Source of the DNA: Brachionus rotundiformis
Taxonomy: Eukaryota > Rotifera > Eurotatoria > Ploima > Brachionidae
Direction of reading: 5' to 3'
Length of the DNA: 64,000 nucleotides
NCBI GenBank assembly: GCA_016802295.1
Contig: JAESIW010000137.1
Span: 6,309,026 to 6,373,025 of the forward strand
Shown: positions 47,519 to 58,330 of the stretch, in pieces
Layout of the letters: every line of letters begins with the position of its first letter
Position numbering within the stretch: position 1 is the first letter of the stretch
Program-made: the position numbers and the translations under genes
The notes under the pieces: model-generated
Databases searched by the model: none
Seen by the model: the letters and a program-made list of their open reading frames with translations, nothing else
What the model was told of the DNA's origin: nothing

Positions 47519-49097
47519 ATGTCGACTAACAAGAGTGAAATAAACGAATCGAAAGAATTTTTAACTTATAATAAAATGTTAAATTATGGCTTAGTATATC
47601 CACCAAGAGCGTGTGCCAATACTGGTTGCAAAAAATTTGGGGAAAAGATAGCACCATATTTGCAAAAACGATCCAAACTAGCTAAAAATCAATTGCTTTA
47701 TTGGCGTTGTAGCTCGTGCGGAAGATTCAAAACTGCTTATGACGAGTCTTTTTTTTCTCTATTTAAAAAATCTCCAGCTATTGTTATTGGATTAATAAAA
47801 TGTTGGGCAGGTCAGCTTACCGTAGCAAAATCAATAAGTATGATCCAGTTGAATCTGGAACAAAATGTATGTGAAGAAATGGTGTGTACATTATTTTACA
47901 GACTAAGACAAGTATGTAGCATTGGTTTAGATAAAGATAATATCAAACTCGGAGGTATAGGCAAAATAGTCGAGATAGACGAATCATTATACGCTCGATA
48001 AAGCATTACAAAGGCAAAGATTTAAGAAGGGCCCAAGTTTGGGTGTTCGGTCTTGTTGAGAGAAAAGATAATGATAGTAAATGTTTTATGACTATTGTTC
48101 CAGACCGCGAAGCTACAACTCTGTTAAATCTTATTTGTAGTAAATGTATACCTGGCTCAATTATTTATTCGGATTGTTGGTCTTCGTATAATAAGATCAA
48201 TAAACTAAACGATTTCAAACATTTTATGATGAACCATAGCCTTAACTTCATTGACCCAGACACAGGTTAATTTTAAACTAAATGTTTAATTATTTAGTTT
48301 AATATTAATTTTTGTTTTAACAGGTGCTTGCACCAACAAAATAGAAAGTTTATGGCGAAGTTGTAAAAGCAAATTTAAGGACATGAATGGATGCACAAGG
48401 CCGATGTTACAATCATACATAGATGAATATGTATGGCGCTACAACAATAAATGCACCACTGATAGAAAAAGTGCTTTCGACTTAATGCTAAAAGAGTTAG
48501 GTAAAAACTATAAACCTGGTCAAAAGTAAAATTATCTTTATTTTTGTTTATTTAATTATTATATATTATTATTATAAATTTAGGCTCATGCAATTTGATA
48601 AGTCTGAGCAAGAAGAAGAAATTTTTGATTCTTAGTCTGGTTCAGAAACTGGTTCGGACCGTCTGGATAACCTAGATGACTTAGTAGAGCAAGAATTATT
48701 AGATGAAGAAACAGAAGTGCAAAGACCAGAAGAGAAAGAATTTAGTGAGCAAAATTTGGTCGAGCAGTCTACTTATTTTAATACTTTACGCGATGAAAAT
48801 GAGGAAATTTCGGATGAGGACGCTGAGTCTTTTGGAGAAATTGAAGAACCACAAAAAGATGAAGATAAGATCGAACAATTAACTGAAAAATTACAATCCT
48901 TGTGTAGCGATGTCAAAAAAAAAGCAATTTTATGTGAGATAAAATCATTGGAACAACCTAAAAGTTCTGATGATCAGATGCAGGTAATAAAAAAGATACT
49001 TAGCAACAAAAAAAATCCGATTGCATGTAAATTGTGTGGTCTGTTTATGAATGGTGAAAGGGGAATACAAATTCACATGGCAAGAAAGCAAAAATAA
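47519..49097 (+). pseudogene. IS1595/ISXO2-like DDE transposase with C-terminal C2H2 finger, two lesions
   Basis: Three exons are readable: 47519-48265, 48324-48525 and 48584-49097, with GT-AG introns of 58 bp in correct phases. Residues 1-75 hold a zinc ribbon (CANTGC ... CSSCG). DDE parts are EIDESLYAR, then IYSDCWSSYN with NHSLNFIDPDTG, and CTNKIESLW after intron 1. The third exon adds a long acidic linker and an end finger (ACKLCGLFMNGERGIQIHMA), an addition not expected in bacterial relatives. A frame change at 47999 follows EIDESLYAR, and an in-frame TAG sits at 48633. The enzyme would excise and reinsert the element; this copy is broken or mis-sequenced at those two points. Confidence 0.85.
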
Positions 49098-49256
49098 ATT
49101 AAAATATACTTTTAGTCTTAAGATTAATTTAATAATGACTTGAACTCGATAACTTTTTAATAAATTTAAAATATTTTGATAACATAATAATTTTATTGAT
49201 AACATAAGAATTTAATTGATAACACTGTTTTTAAATATTAAATAAAATTAATTTAC

Positions 49257-49353
49257 TGATAACAAAATTTGTTATCACCTTGATAACATAATCGGTTGCT
49301 CAATATTTGATAACATCTTATGTTATCAGTTGATAACATTACCGGGGAGACCC
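49257..49353 (-). repeat. right terminal inverted repeat
   Basis: Exact inverse of the left repeat. Single TGATAAC words also occur inward at about 49158-49230, beyond the repeat proper. Confidence 0.95.
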
Positions 49354-49639
49354 AATATTTGAAATCAATTTAATTAAATCTGAAAGCTGCTTACAAGTTG
49401 TGTGCATTCCGAACTGGAATTATTTGATTTTGTATTTGAATCTAAATAAAATAAAAAATTGAATATGAAATTTTGTTTTTTTAAATTATTTCCAATTATT
49501 TTCTGGATTTGTTATTGGAGCTCTCTCTTAATTTACCATCAATCTAAAAAAACCTTTTGAATCTATTTTTCCCAATTTTAAGACAACTTAAAATTGTCAG
49601 AAAGGATAAATCAGATTAGATCTCAAGAAGTGGTTTCGT

Positions 49640-50720
49640 AATAAATTTATAAGTTTCGCGTGAGTTTGCACCTTTAAAGGATTCTAATATGCCTAATTTT
49701 AGGTCTTGAAGTTCATTACAAGCTTCAATGAAATCTTGAACAGTTTTTCTATTTTCTTGGCAAATTTTCGTAGCTTTTACAACATTACCATGTGAGCATA
49801 ATATTTTTTCGTGTTAGTGCAAAGTGGTCGAACGTCTGCTCCATTGAAATCACCAGCGACGAATATAAGCGGACTGTTGTTGCTTATCACTGTCTCTAAG
49901 TCTGCTAAATGTATTAAGTGTGGGTTAGGGGAACTGGCTTGTTTGCATCCGCTTAAGCGCCCCTATCTCGCAGATCGTCTGGTACACAGCCTTTGTGTTA
50001 TTAGCGGCAGCACGTTGCTCCATTTCCTTGGCCTTCTTTTGCCAGTACTCCTTCTTAGCTTTCCTGACAAGTCTTATGCAAAGCTTGTTTAGTTCGTGGT
50101 AATGGCTTCCTTTTGCCTACTGGTTACGGCAGTTCTTACCTTCCTGAAGGCTTCGGCTTTTTCAATGATAGTTTTCAGAGCTTCATCGTTCATCCATTCA
50201 TTGCGCTGCTCCTTCTTTCGTCCACTGCCCTAACATACTTTTTGACCTACTTCACTTACGACCGTCAGCTCACTAAAACAAGCCCTCCAGTTCTGCTCGA
50301 GATCATCTCCCTCGTCGCTCCAATTACTGAATTTGTTTTTAAGCTTTATCTGGAACTCGTCTTTCTTGATGCTTTGACTTAGTTGCTCACGTCTAGACCT
50401 GCAAATGGACATAACTTTCGCTGGCTCTTAAGTCTTAGCCTGCCGTCGCTGCAAGCAAGTAGTGATCCGTGGCTCCAAAGTCTGCTCAAGCCAAGACCCT
50501 GCTGTCCTGTATAGTTGACAGCTATCTCTGATTGATCTTTATATGGTCTATCTGACTTTTGGACTTCTGAGCATTGAAATTAATATGGCTAAACTTGTGA
50601 ATTTCTTGGTACTGTGTTGGAAAAAGGTACTGTAAATACAAGTTGTTGACAGCTCCAACAGCCTTTCACCATTGCAGTCAAAATTGTGCCCCATGTTTAA
50701 AGAAATAAAAATAATAACAA
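49640..50720 (-). pseudogene. LINE endonuclease and linker relic
   Basis: Minus-strand pieces read NGERLLELS, SQIDHIKINQ and GATDHYLL (apurinic-type endonuclease), then the linker WMNDEALKTIIEKAEAFRKV followed by AVTSRQKEAITTN. A further piece at about 49900-49810, LIFVAGDFNGADVRP, is an endonuclease motif that should come before the others, so either two fragments or a rearrangement is present. All frames are broken. Composition is less AT-rich than the flanks. The plus-strand ORFs at 49811-50382 are antisense shadows. Confidence 0.6.
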
Positions 50721-50989
50721 TATATGCTTTAAATCTTTGTCAGAATCAATTATTGATAAATGCTTTGAAGTTATATTTAATCAGAAAAAAATGTGTCTTG
50801 AGCATTATTATTCTATCAAAAAACTTGAAAATGCGACAGAGAATAAAAAATTAGAAGCTGATCAACTCATATATCTCTCTATTGATTTGGATCAAGAACA
50901 AAGAGACTGTGATTGCAATGCAGGCAACATAAATTTGAAACAAAGAAGCATATCAAAGCATTTAATATCGATTCGAAATGAAATTTAAA

Positions 50990-52330
50990 ATTTAAAATAA
51001 TTAAATCTAGAAAGAGAAAAACAAATGCTTAAAATTTATATGAAGAATTTTTCTAATTTATTAACATCACTTTACAAATAAATTTTTTTATAATAAATAT
51101 TATAAATAAAAATATTTTATTGAATTAAAACAATTTATTAATTTGAATAGGAAAAAAAAGTAAATAATTTAAAATTTAAATAAAATAAGAACTAATTAAA
51201 CAAAATAATGAAATCAAATATTTAAAAATTAAAGATATTAAATCAAATTTTACTTGCGAATTAAATATAATTAAGAAATAAATTAATTTTAAAAGCAAAA
51301 TGAATAAACCCGAAAAAAGGCACTTAGAATAAAAATAATAAAATAATTAAACCCTAAACCTAAACCTCTATGCTGATTATGTGGGTCATTTAGTTTTCGC
51401 GAAATAAGACTTTTTTCGGTCAAAATCGGCGCTATTTCCGCAAGGGAGTGGTCGATCGACTCAAAATTAGGCAGGCTGCGTTCTCACCACTCAAACATTA
51501 TCTTTACAAAATTTCAGCTCTCTAGCTAATTCTGTTACTCAATTTTGACCTGTCAACTGAACGACGGACAGACACGACAAACTAAATACCTAGATTTTTT
51601 ATTTAGATGTTTTTTTTTAGTTATTTTGGTAAAATCTAGGCAACCCCTAAACCATAAAACCCTAACCCGGGTTTCTGGACCCCTTGAGTTAACTGATCTT
51701 TTTAATTTGTATTCCATCAAAATAGGTATATTTTGCAATAAAAATTAATTAATTTTAATATTTTTTTATTTTAATAATCAGATTTCAAAAAAAAATTTAA
51801 AATTGATAACATTTATTAAACCAAACACAAATAAAAGATAAAGTATAAAGAGCGGAAAAAATTCCTCCGGTGTTTGAGTGTTTAATAAGTTTAAATTATT
51901 ATTTAAATAGACAAATTCACACTAATATTGGTCTTTTGATTGCTTTGTTCAATTAGATGTAATTTATTTATTTTTATCTATAATTAAAATAAAATTATAT
52001 TAAATTTTAAATAAATAATATTAGTTAATAAGATATAATGTTTAATTGTCGAATTTGCTTGCTTCAAATACTACTTATGTTAATAATAATAGGCCCATAT
52101 TAATAGTTTATTGATTGAATTAATTAAATAGTTATGCTTTAGTAATAATGCTTGAATAGCTGTTGGACTTTAGTAGATGTAAATTGTAATTAGATAAATG
52201 TGTGGAAATAGACTAGAAATGGTGCTTTGCTTTTTATTTAGTTTGCGCATGCTTTGGCAAAAAATGCTTTAGCTAAATGATTGTCTTTATGGAGAAAATT
52301 GTATGATAATTATTTTTCCACTTGACTTAG
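50990..52330. other. AT-rich stretch with a richer-GC insert at 51340-51720
   Basis: No gene is supported. 51340-51720 contains CCCTAAACCTAAACC and CCCTAAACC/CCCTAACCC words and a sequence (TTTTCGGTCAAAATCGGCGC) unlike its surroundings, probably an unrecognised repeat. A small frame just before it (50737-50988), rich in charged residues, has no family match that I know. Confidence 0.35.
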
Positions 52331-52344
52331 GAATGGAAGAAAAT

Positions 52345-53656
52345 TATCTAATTCACTATCTAAAGTTTGCTAAGGGTTTACATAGAACTTCCGTCACAAA
52401 CAGCCTATGTTTTATTCAACTATTTGCTTGTTTGGTGTAGTTATGTTTTTTGTGAGAACTTCATCGGACACTAGCCAAGAAGCAATAGCCTCTATACAAA
52501 CAATTATTTGGCGTATAGCCGCTTTTGTTAATGGAATTCTATTTAAAAATTTAAAGCAAACTTTGAGAAAAGAACAATGTGACGTAAGAACCATTTGTGG
52601 TCATTTATTTTTAAAATCTAATCAAATTTATGCTCTATTAAAAGCCGTCTATGCTTGCCACGGCAAATGTTCCGAGTGCCAAAAAACTAATTGTGCATGG
52701 TCCAGATCTTAGTCAAATACCTAACCAATTTCCAATATATGATAATACACAATTTTCGTTCATTATTCAAGAGAGCTTTGGCTTTTTCAAAATACCTGAG
52801 TCCAAAAGAGACAGATATTATCTATTCGATATTAAAACTAGTATTTATTTATTGATTGATTATTTAAAAAAGAAAATTTATTAAATAAATTTATTAATTT
52901 TAGATCAAATACACTTGCCAGACACATATGTGAGAAATTTTTACTTTTTTCGGCGCAATTTTTATCCATAACTTAGTCTGGTAGAAATGGATCCAAAATA
53001 AGGAAATAAACTATTGGAAAAAGCGGTTAGAAATTATAATTTATAGATATTTAAAATAGACATTTTATTTGTTTAATTTTATAAAATAAAATTAATTATT
53101 TTTAATAAAAAGGCTTTTAATTTAAAAATATTAGAACAAAGCAAAGTTCAATTCTTCCGCAATCTATTGAACAATGCACCATTTAATCAGGTGAATGCAA
53201 CAGCGGCATTCTTGCATGATGAACTGCTCAAACTGCCAATGTTTCCGCGTAAAGCCCTCGAGGCCGACTTTAATTTGTATTCAAAATTCTGCGATAGGGA
53301 ACTTTTGACCACAGACATGTTCATAAATACTCATGGTATCAGCTTATTTGGTCACTTTTCTCCGCCATTGACAACAAAACTGCGTCCACATTGGACATTA
53401 GAATGTTCATTAGTGTAGTAAATGGTTCGTTTGTTCCACACTCCGAAGCTTTCAACATGATACGCACTTGTCTGGCCATATACATCAACTCAGCACAGCA
53501 TTTTCAGCACAATTTCGCCACAAATGGCTTCTTGTTAATCATGCCCACTCTACTCAAAGTCTATTCAAAAATGCAGGCCAACTCGGTGCTCAAAAACGCC
53601 ATTGAATTCTGCTGTCTGCAATTCTATACCATGCATCGTATTTCATTCTTCAGGTA
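52345..53656 (+). pseudogene. UNC80: UNC80 (NALCN channel complex) gene fragment, broken
   Basis: Four conserved UNC80 segments appear in order. Exon A (to 52583) reads ELPSQTAYVLFNYL then, in another frame, GVVMFFVRTSS and LFKNLKQTLRKEQCD. Exon B (52645 on) reads LATANVPSAKKLIVHG and FFKIPESKRDRY. Exon C (about 52910-53021) reads DTYVRNFYFFRRN. Exon D (53112-53655) reads LLKLPMFPRKALEADFNLY and ATNGFLLIMPTLLKVYS. Introns keep GT-AG signals. UNC80 links UNC79 to the NALCN sodium leak channel in neurons. Damage: an extra T near 52430, two in-frame TAA codons in exon C, and a 7-bp loss near 53393 where a TGGACAT repeat is missing. The gene stops where the LTR retrotransposon begins. Assembly error is a possible alternative for some lesions. 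Confidence 0.8.
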
Positions 53657-53759
53657 AAATAGCAGATTATTAATAATTAACTATTATTTTTTTTCAAAAA
53701 AATCTAATTAGAAAAATTTAATTCGATAAAATTTGATATTATTTAAATGAGTTTAGATG

Positions 53760-53967
53760 TGTAAAGTCTCGATCTGGACTTTAGGGATTTAAGCCAGGAA
53801 ATAAGTAAAACTAATAGATTTAGTTAAAGTTTATTAAATGGAATCCAAAGTTATAACAAATAGTTAGTGGTTTATATAGTGGCTAGAACGTGTGTTGTAG
53901 CTGCAGTTACTTAGAACATGCAACTCTAAGTAACATATAGAGACATTTCAAGACTTGGGTCTTAACA
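53760..53967 (-). repeat. 3-prime LTR of the Ty3/gypsy element
   Basis: 208 bp, TGTAAAGTC to CTTAACA on the plus strand. It matches the other LTR except at one site near its start and two near its end. It adjoins the polypurine tract. Confidence 0.95.
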
Positions 53968-53981
53968 TACCTCCCCCTTTT
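53968..53981 (-). other. polypurine tract
   Basis: The minus strand reads AAAAGGGGGAGGTA directly before the 3-prime LTR, the expected position and composition of the plus-strand primer in LTR retrotransposons. Confidence 0.9.
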
Positions 53982-54109
53982 AATAACAAGGGGCTCCAGC
54001 CTCTCAATTGTCGACCTTACTAATGAAACCACTAAAAAAACAAAACAAAACATAAAAAAAACAAACAAAAAAGAAACAAACAAAAAAAAAACAACAGGAT
54101 AAATTCATT

Positions 54110-54984
54110 CTAGTTGTAAAGGACTCTGTGGTAGTAGTTGCTGGCCAACTGCGACCGGCAAACTGGGCAGCGTTCTGGGACGTCACGATCGGAGTTGCGG
54201 ACGTGCCCGTACATACAGTCCTCGCACATGAGGTGTCCGCATTGCGTCGAGACGATTGAAGGGCAGTTCTCGAACTGCTCGAGGCACACTGGACATGGTC
54301 CTCCAATAAATCGATGGGCCTTTTTCGTTGGTGGCCTGGGAAGTTGTCTGATCGACACAAAGTTCGGTCTTTGGACTGGCTGTTGGCTTCCGGTGACCTG
54401 TCTTTGGACTTGAAATGGCCATGGTTGGTTTCCTTGTTCGGCTAGGAGATCACGCACCAAATCTCGACTGCTATTCAGTTGCGCCTGCAGTTGTTGTTGG
54501 TTGAGTTCCAATCGGCTGACTTGATTTTGCAAGTTATTTATCAGCTGGCGGCTCTCTGCCAATTCAGTTTCAGCGTTGGAAGCCCGCTGTTTGGCAGCTT
54601 CAGCCTCCAGTCGCTGTTGTTGGCACTGCCTGGTGCTCTCTTTTCTTCCAAGAGCTCTTCCATCAGCCGGGACACCCTTGGGGTCACTGACTCCTCCTGT
54701 CGATGGTGATTGATAGTGGTCGGGCGTGGATTAATCTCGAACCAGATTTTGGTTTCGGGGATACCGACTTTGTTAAGGAAGTCGGTGGCTTCCTGGTGTA
54801 TTGAGCTGTCCTGTTATCTTAGGAAAGCGTAATTTGTCTTTTGGAAACCCCGGTTCGGACCCATTCGTAGCCATTTGATCGGACCCAACTTTTGTTTATA
54901 TTTGTCCAGCTCTTCTCGGAGTATCTCGTTTGCATTTTGTACATTCGGAACGCCATGTACCATAATGTCGTGTTCGTCTTGCAT
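54110..54984 (-). pseudogene. ORF3 of the Ty3/gypsy element: RRM-like, coiled coil and RING finger
   Basis: It lies between integrase and the 3-prime LTR on the coding strand, where env sits in retrovirus-like elements, and is clearly richer in G+C than its flanks. From an ATG at 54984 it reads an RRM-like segment (HDIMVHGVPNVQNANEIL ... LRMGPNRGFQKTNYAFLR). Next is a Glu/Gln-rich coiled coil (ELAESRQLINNLQNQVSRLE). The C-terminal C3HC4 RING has CPVCLEQF, TQCGHLMCEDC and ERCPVC, with all eight ligands present. RING fingers usually recruit ubiquitin-conjugating enzymes; RRMs bind RNA. One in-frame TAA follows YAFLR, and one frame change lies about 54650. The open part 54562-54110 still holds coil and RING. 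No env-like signal or membrane segment is seen. Origin by capture of a host gene is inferred. Confidence 0.8.
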
Positions 54985-55232
54985 TTTTCGTTTTTAATTA
55001 TTTTGAGTTTAAAATTTAAAATTTTGAATTTTAAATTTTAGTAATTATTCAAAATTTGCTTTACAAAAATTAATAATTTGTGTCAGATTTAACTTAACAT
55101 TTTGATTCATATTTTAATAGAAAAGAAAAGGTTCTTCTGGATTACTCCTCCTTTTGTTTTTTACATCATAACTAGAAACTATACAAAATATTACAAAAAC
55201 AGCTAATTATTTAGAAAACAGTTCAATGAAAA

Positions 55233-58200
55233 TTAGTATCCTAACCTATCTACGGGTTTAATTGAGCGTTTGCTCCTCCTAAGATGGTCTGGTCGATTAC
55301 TTATCTTCTTTTGAAAATAGTGGTTTGGTTGAAATGTCTCATCCTCATCATCAGTTGATTCCAAAACTGACTCGGATTGTGATACCAAATCTTTATTTGA
55401 ATTAAATTCAGCAATTTCCTGGGCGTCACCCTGGTATCTCTATTCTTCTCGACACTCTTATAAACTTCATGAAGTTTTTCTTGAAGTCCTTCGACCAACA
55501 ACTTTACCACTATGCTCTCTTGGTATGTTTGGTCTAATTCGTAAATTTTCTCGTTAGGGTCGTCTTCGTTATCGATTATTAAATCTAATGGTATCTTTGG
55601 TTTTCTGCCGTATACAACTTCGTATGGTGTATGGTTAGTGGTTGCATGGGTTGACGTGTTGTATGCATATGCCATATATTGTAAATACTCATCCCAATCA
55701 TTTTGGTGCTCGTTGACGAAGCATAAAAGCATTGTCTTTAATGTGCGATTAAAACGTTCGGTCAAGCCGTCACACTCAGGGTGATATGGTGAAGTCTTGA
55801 GTTTATGAATGTCGAGTAATTCATAGATTTTGTTTAAGAGTTCCGATTGAAAGTTTTTCGCACCGTCTGTTAGGATATTGATGAAGAGACCATGGATCAT
55901 CATGAGGTTAATCAGACGCTTGGCAACGCTCTCAGCAGTAATGTTTGGAAGAGCGAAAAGTGCTACCCATTTTGAAAAATGATCACAAACCACTAAAATG
56001 TAAATATTTCCATCTTTTGTACGAGGTAGCGGACCGATTATATCACAGGTTACAAGCTGAAATGGTCTGGTGGGGAGTAGGGGTTGCAATTTTGCTTTGT
56101 GAAGGGTTTGTGGATTTTTTATTTTTTGACAAGTAAGACAATTTTTTACAAAAGTAATGGTTCTGTTCTTTAGAGCAGGTCTAAAGAATCTTGACTGGAT
56201 TTTATCCAGAGTCTTCCTGACTCCTAAATGTCCGTGAAATATTGAGCAATGGATAAAAGTTAGTATTTTATTTACCATATGTTCTGGTAGTATTATCAGT
56301 TTTTGAAACGATCCGTCTTCTTGTGGTTTAAACCAATACAAGAGTTGATCAACAAGTCGTAAATCATCGTAGTTCTCGTAAAGGACTCTTTTAAGGTTGG
56401 TATTCAAGTGCTCCCTTTCGATAAACGGCTTTGTACTACCATTTTTTTCAATTAGTAGCTTTATCCATAGAATGCAATTTTCTTTGTTTTGCTCTGCTGG
56501 CGTAACGAATGTAACGCTATGAGCTTCTTCTTTTTCTCAATTTTTATATTATCGGAGATGAAGTTTATAATTTTGTCATCATCTTCTGGTTGGTCGTCCG
56601 ACTTGTCTTGGTTCTCTTGAACATTCCATCTTAAAAGCGCATCTGCGTTTGAATGAATCTTGCCACTTCGATATATAATTCGAAAAGTATAATTGTTAAT
56701 TCTGATTAACCATCGTGCCAACCTTGAGTTCGGAGTTTTACAAGATAAGAGCCATGACAGAGGCTGATGATCAGTAACAATATCAAATTCTCGGCCATAA
56801 AGATATTGGTGAAAGTGTTCGACGGCTAGTACGATGGCCAAAAGTTCTTTTTCGGTTGTCGAGTAATTTCGTTGGGCCTTGTTTAGTGGTTTGCTGAAGA
56901 ATGCTATTGGCCGCATATTTTCATTCAATTCTTGCCTAAGAACTGCGCCAACGCCAGTGTTACTTGCGTCGGTTTCCAGGACAAACTTCTTTTTGAGATC
57001 TGGCAGCATGAGAACTTTTTCTCTTGTAAGGGAGTTTCTAAGTGTTTTGTATGCATTTTCACAATCATCGGTCCAGTTTAGTTCATTTTTATTTGCGGCT
57101 TCTTCTTTTGTTGTTAGCATGTATAATGGAGCAGAAATCTTGGCAAAATTTTCAATGAATTTCCGATAGTATTGGGCAAGTCGGAGGAAGCTCTGAAGTT
57201 GGGTTAATGTTTTTGGTTTGTATTGGAAAAAAGCTTCGCACTTCGACTTGTCTGGCTTGATTGAACCATTTGAAATTACATGGCCTAAAAATACTATCTC
57301 TTGCTTCGCCACTTCACACTTTTTCATTTTAACTGAAAGTTGGAATTTCTTCAATTCGTTGACCACAAGTTCTATGTGTTTAAAGTGTTCGACCAGTGTC
57401 TCTGAGTGAATCAGGATATCATCCAAGAAAACCACTACAAATCCAGCTAAAATGAATCTTTTCAACACTTGATTCATCGCTCTTTGGAATGTAGCTGGAG
57501 CGTTTGTGAGCCCCTTTGGCATTACGAGGTACTCGAACAAACCCCATTCACATGTGAATGCCGTTAGTTTTCTACACTCTGGTTTCATTAAAATTTGAAA
57601 ATATCCAGTATAAAGGTCGAGTTTTGTAAACCATCTCGATTGAGCCAACAATGCATACAAGTCCTCATTGTTTGGTAATGGATGAGCGTCTTTGAGTGTT
57701 CGTTCGTTCAGCGAACGGTAATCAACTGTGACTCTTATTGAACCGTCCGGCTTCGAGACTAGCATGAGCGGTGAAGCCCATAAAGAGTTGCTAGGTTGCA
57801 TCAAATTCGCGGTTAACATTTCGTCTAGCATTGCTTTAAATTCTTCTCTTTTACTGTAGTGTATACGTCTCATCGTTTGCCTTATTGGTGGTAAACTTGG
57901 GTCGATCAGATTGATTTCGTGTTCGAAGCAGGGTGACGGTTTTAGCTCCTTAAGTGATGCTGCTGAAATTGACGTAATAAGAGTGTTGATTTTCTCAAGG
58001 TAGTGGTTTAAATTTATGTCGGAGATGGTGTTGATCAAGCATGATTTACTAAGTGCATTTTGTAGATAGTACATTGGTTTGTTGACGAAGTCTTTGCTTA
58101 ATTGCTTCACGGTTTCTCGAAGTTTATCGATTGGATGAGAAAAATATGGAAACAGCTCTAGTAAATCCATGCCTAAAAGACAGTCAGAGACCAAGCACCA

Positions 58201-58330
58201 CCAGCGCCAGCGATCACATTCGGCACTTTTTCAAAAGGTGATGGATCCTTGAGTTGACTGTACACTCTGTCACTAATTACACTTATTTGCGCACCGGTAT
58301 CAACGATGTAAGATATAGGTAATTCATTAA
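55233..58330 (-). pseudogene. Ty3/gypsy pol: protease, RT, RNase H, integrase (broken)
   Basis: A retropepsin core (SYIVDTGAQISVISD, about 58300) runs into GAGG and then jumps frame to CLLGMDLL, so about half of the protease is deleted. The open frame 58194-56461 holds RT with the catalytic VVFLDDILIH (in place of the more common YLDDI), VTVDYRSLN and TKLDLYTGYFQI, then RNase H with LETDASNTGVGAVL and the DHQPL motif. A frame change near 56440 leads to integrase (56407-55301): an HHCC zinc domain (HCSIFHGHLGVRKT, CLTCQK) and the catalytic triad in VTCDIIGPLP, ILTDGAKNF and HPECDGLTERFNRTL. The tail shifts frame again near 55440 and ends DRLGY at 55233. No chromodomain is visible. It would copy and integrate the element if intact. 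Confidence 0.93.

Larger units (their letters stand above)
47197..49353 (+). mobile_element. Merlin/IS1595-type DNA transposon with perfect inverted repeats
   Basis: 2157 bp bounded by 97-bp perfect terminal inverted repeats starting GGGTCTCCCCGG. AATATTTG is duplicated directly outside both ends (47189-47196 and 49354-49361). The 8-bp duplication and the IS1595/ISXO2-like transposase inside fit the Merlin superfamily. Both ends are packed with GTTATCA words. Perfect repeats indicate a recent insertion even though the transposase has two disabling changes. Confidence 0.92.

Noticed and set aside
49811..50412. Plus-strand ORFs with hydrophobic segments
   Set aside because: They lie antisense to LINE endonuclease and linker motifs readable on the minus strand.
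52940..53020. In-frame TAA codons in the UNC80 relic read as sense codons (altered genetic code)
   Set aside because: One TAA falls where relatives have Gln, but NIPBL, the proteinase and the MULE end at normal TAA stops and contain no internal TAA, and the UNC80 piece also has frame changes.
53968..54984. ORF3 of the gypsy element as an env gene
   Set aside because: No signal peptide, membrane anchor or glycosylation pattern; RING ligands and coiled coil are clear instead.
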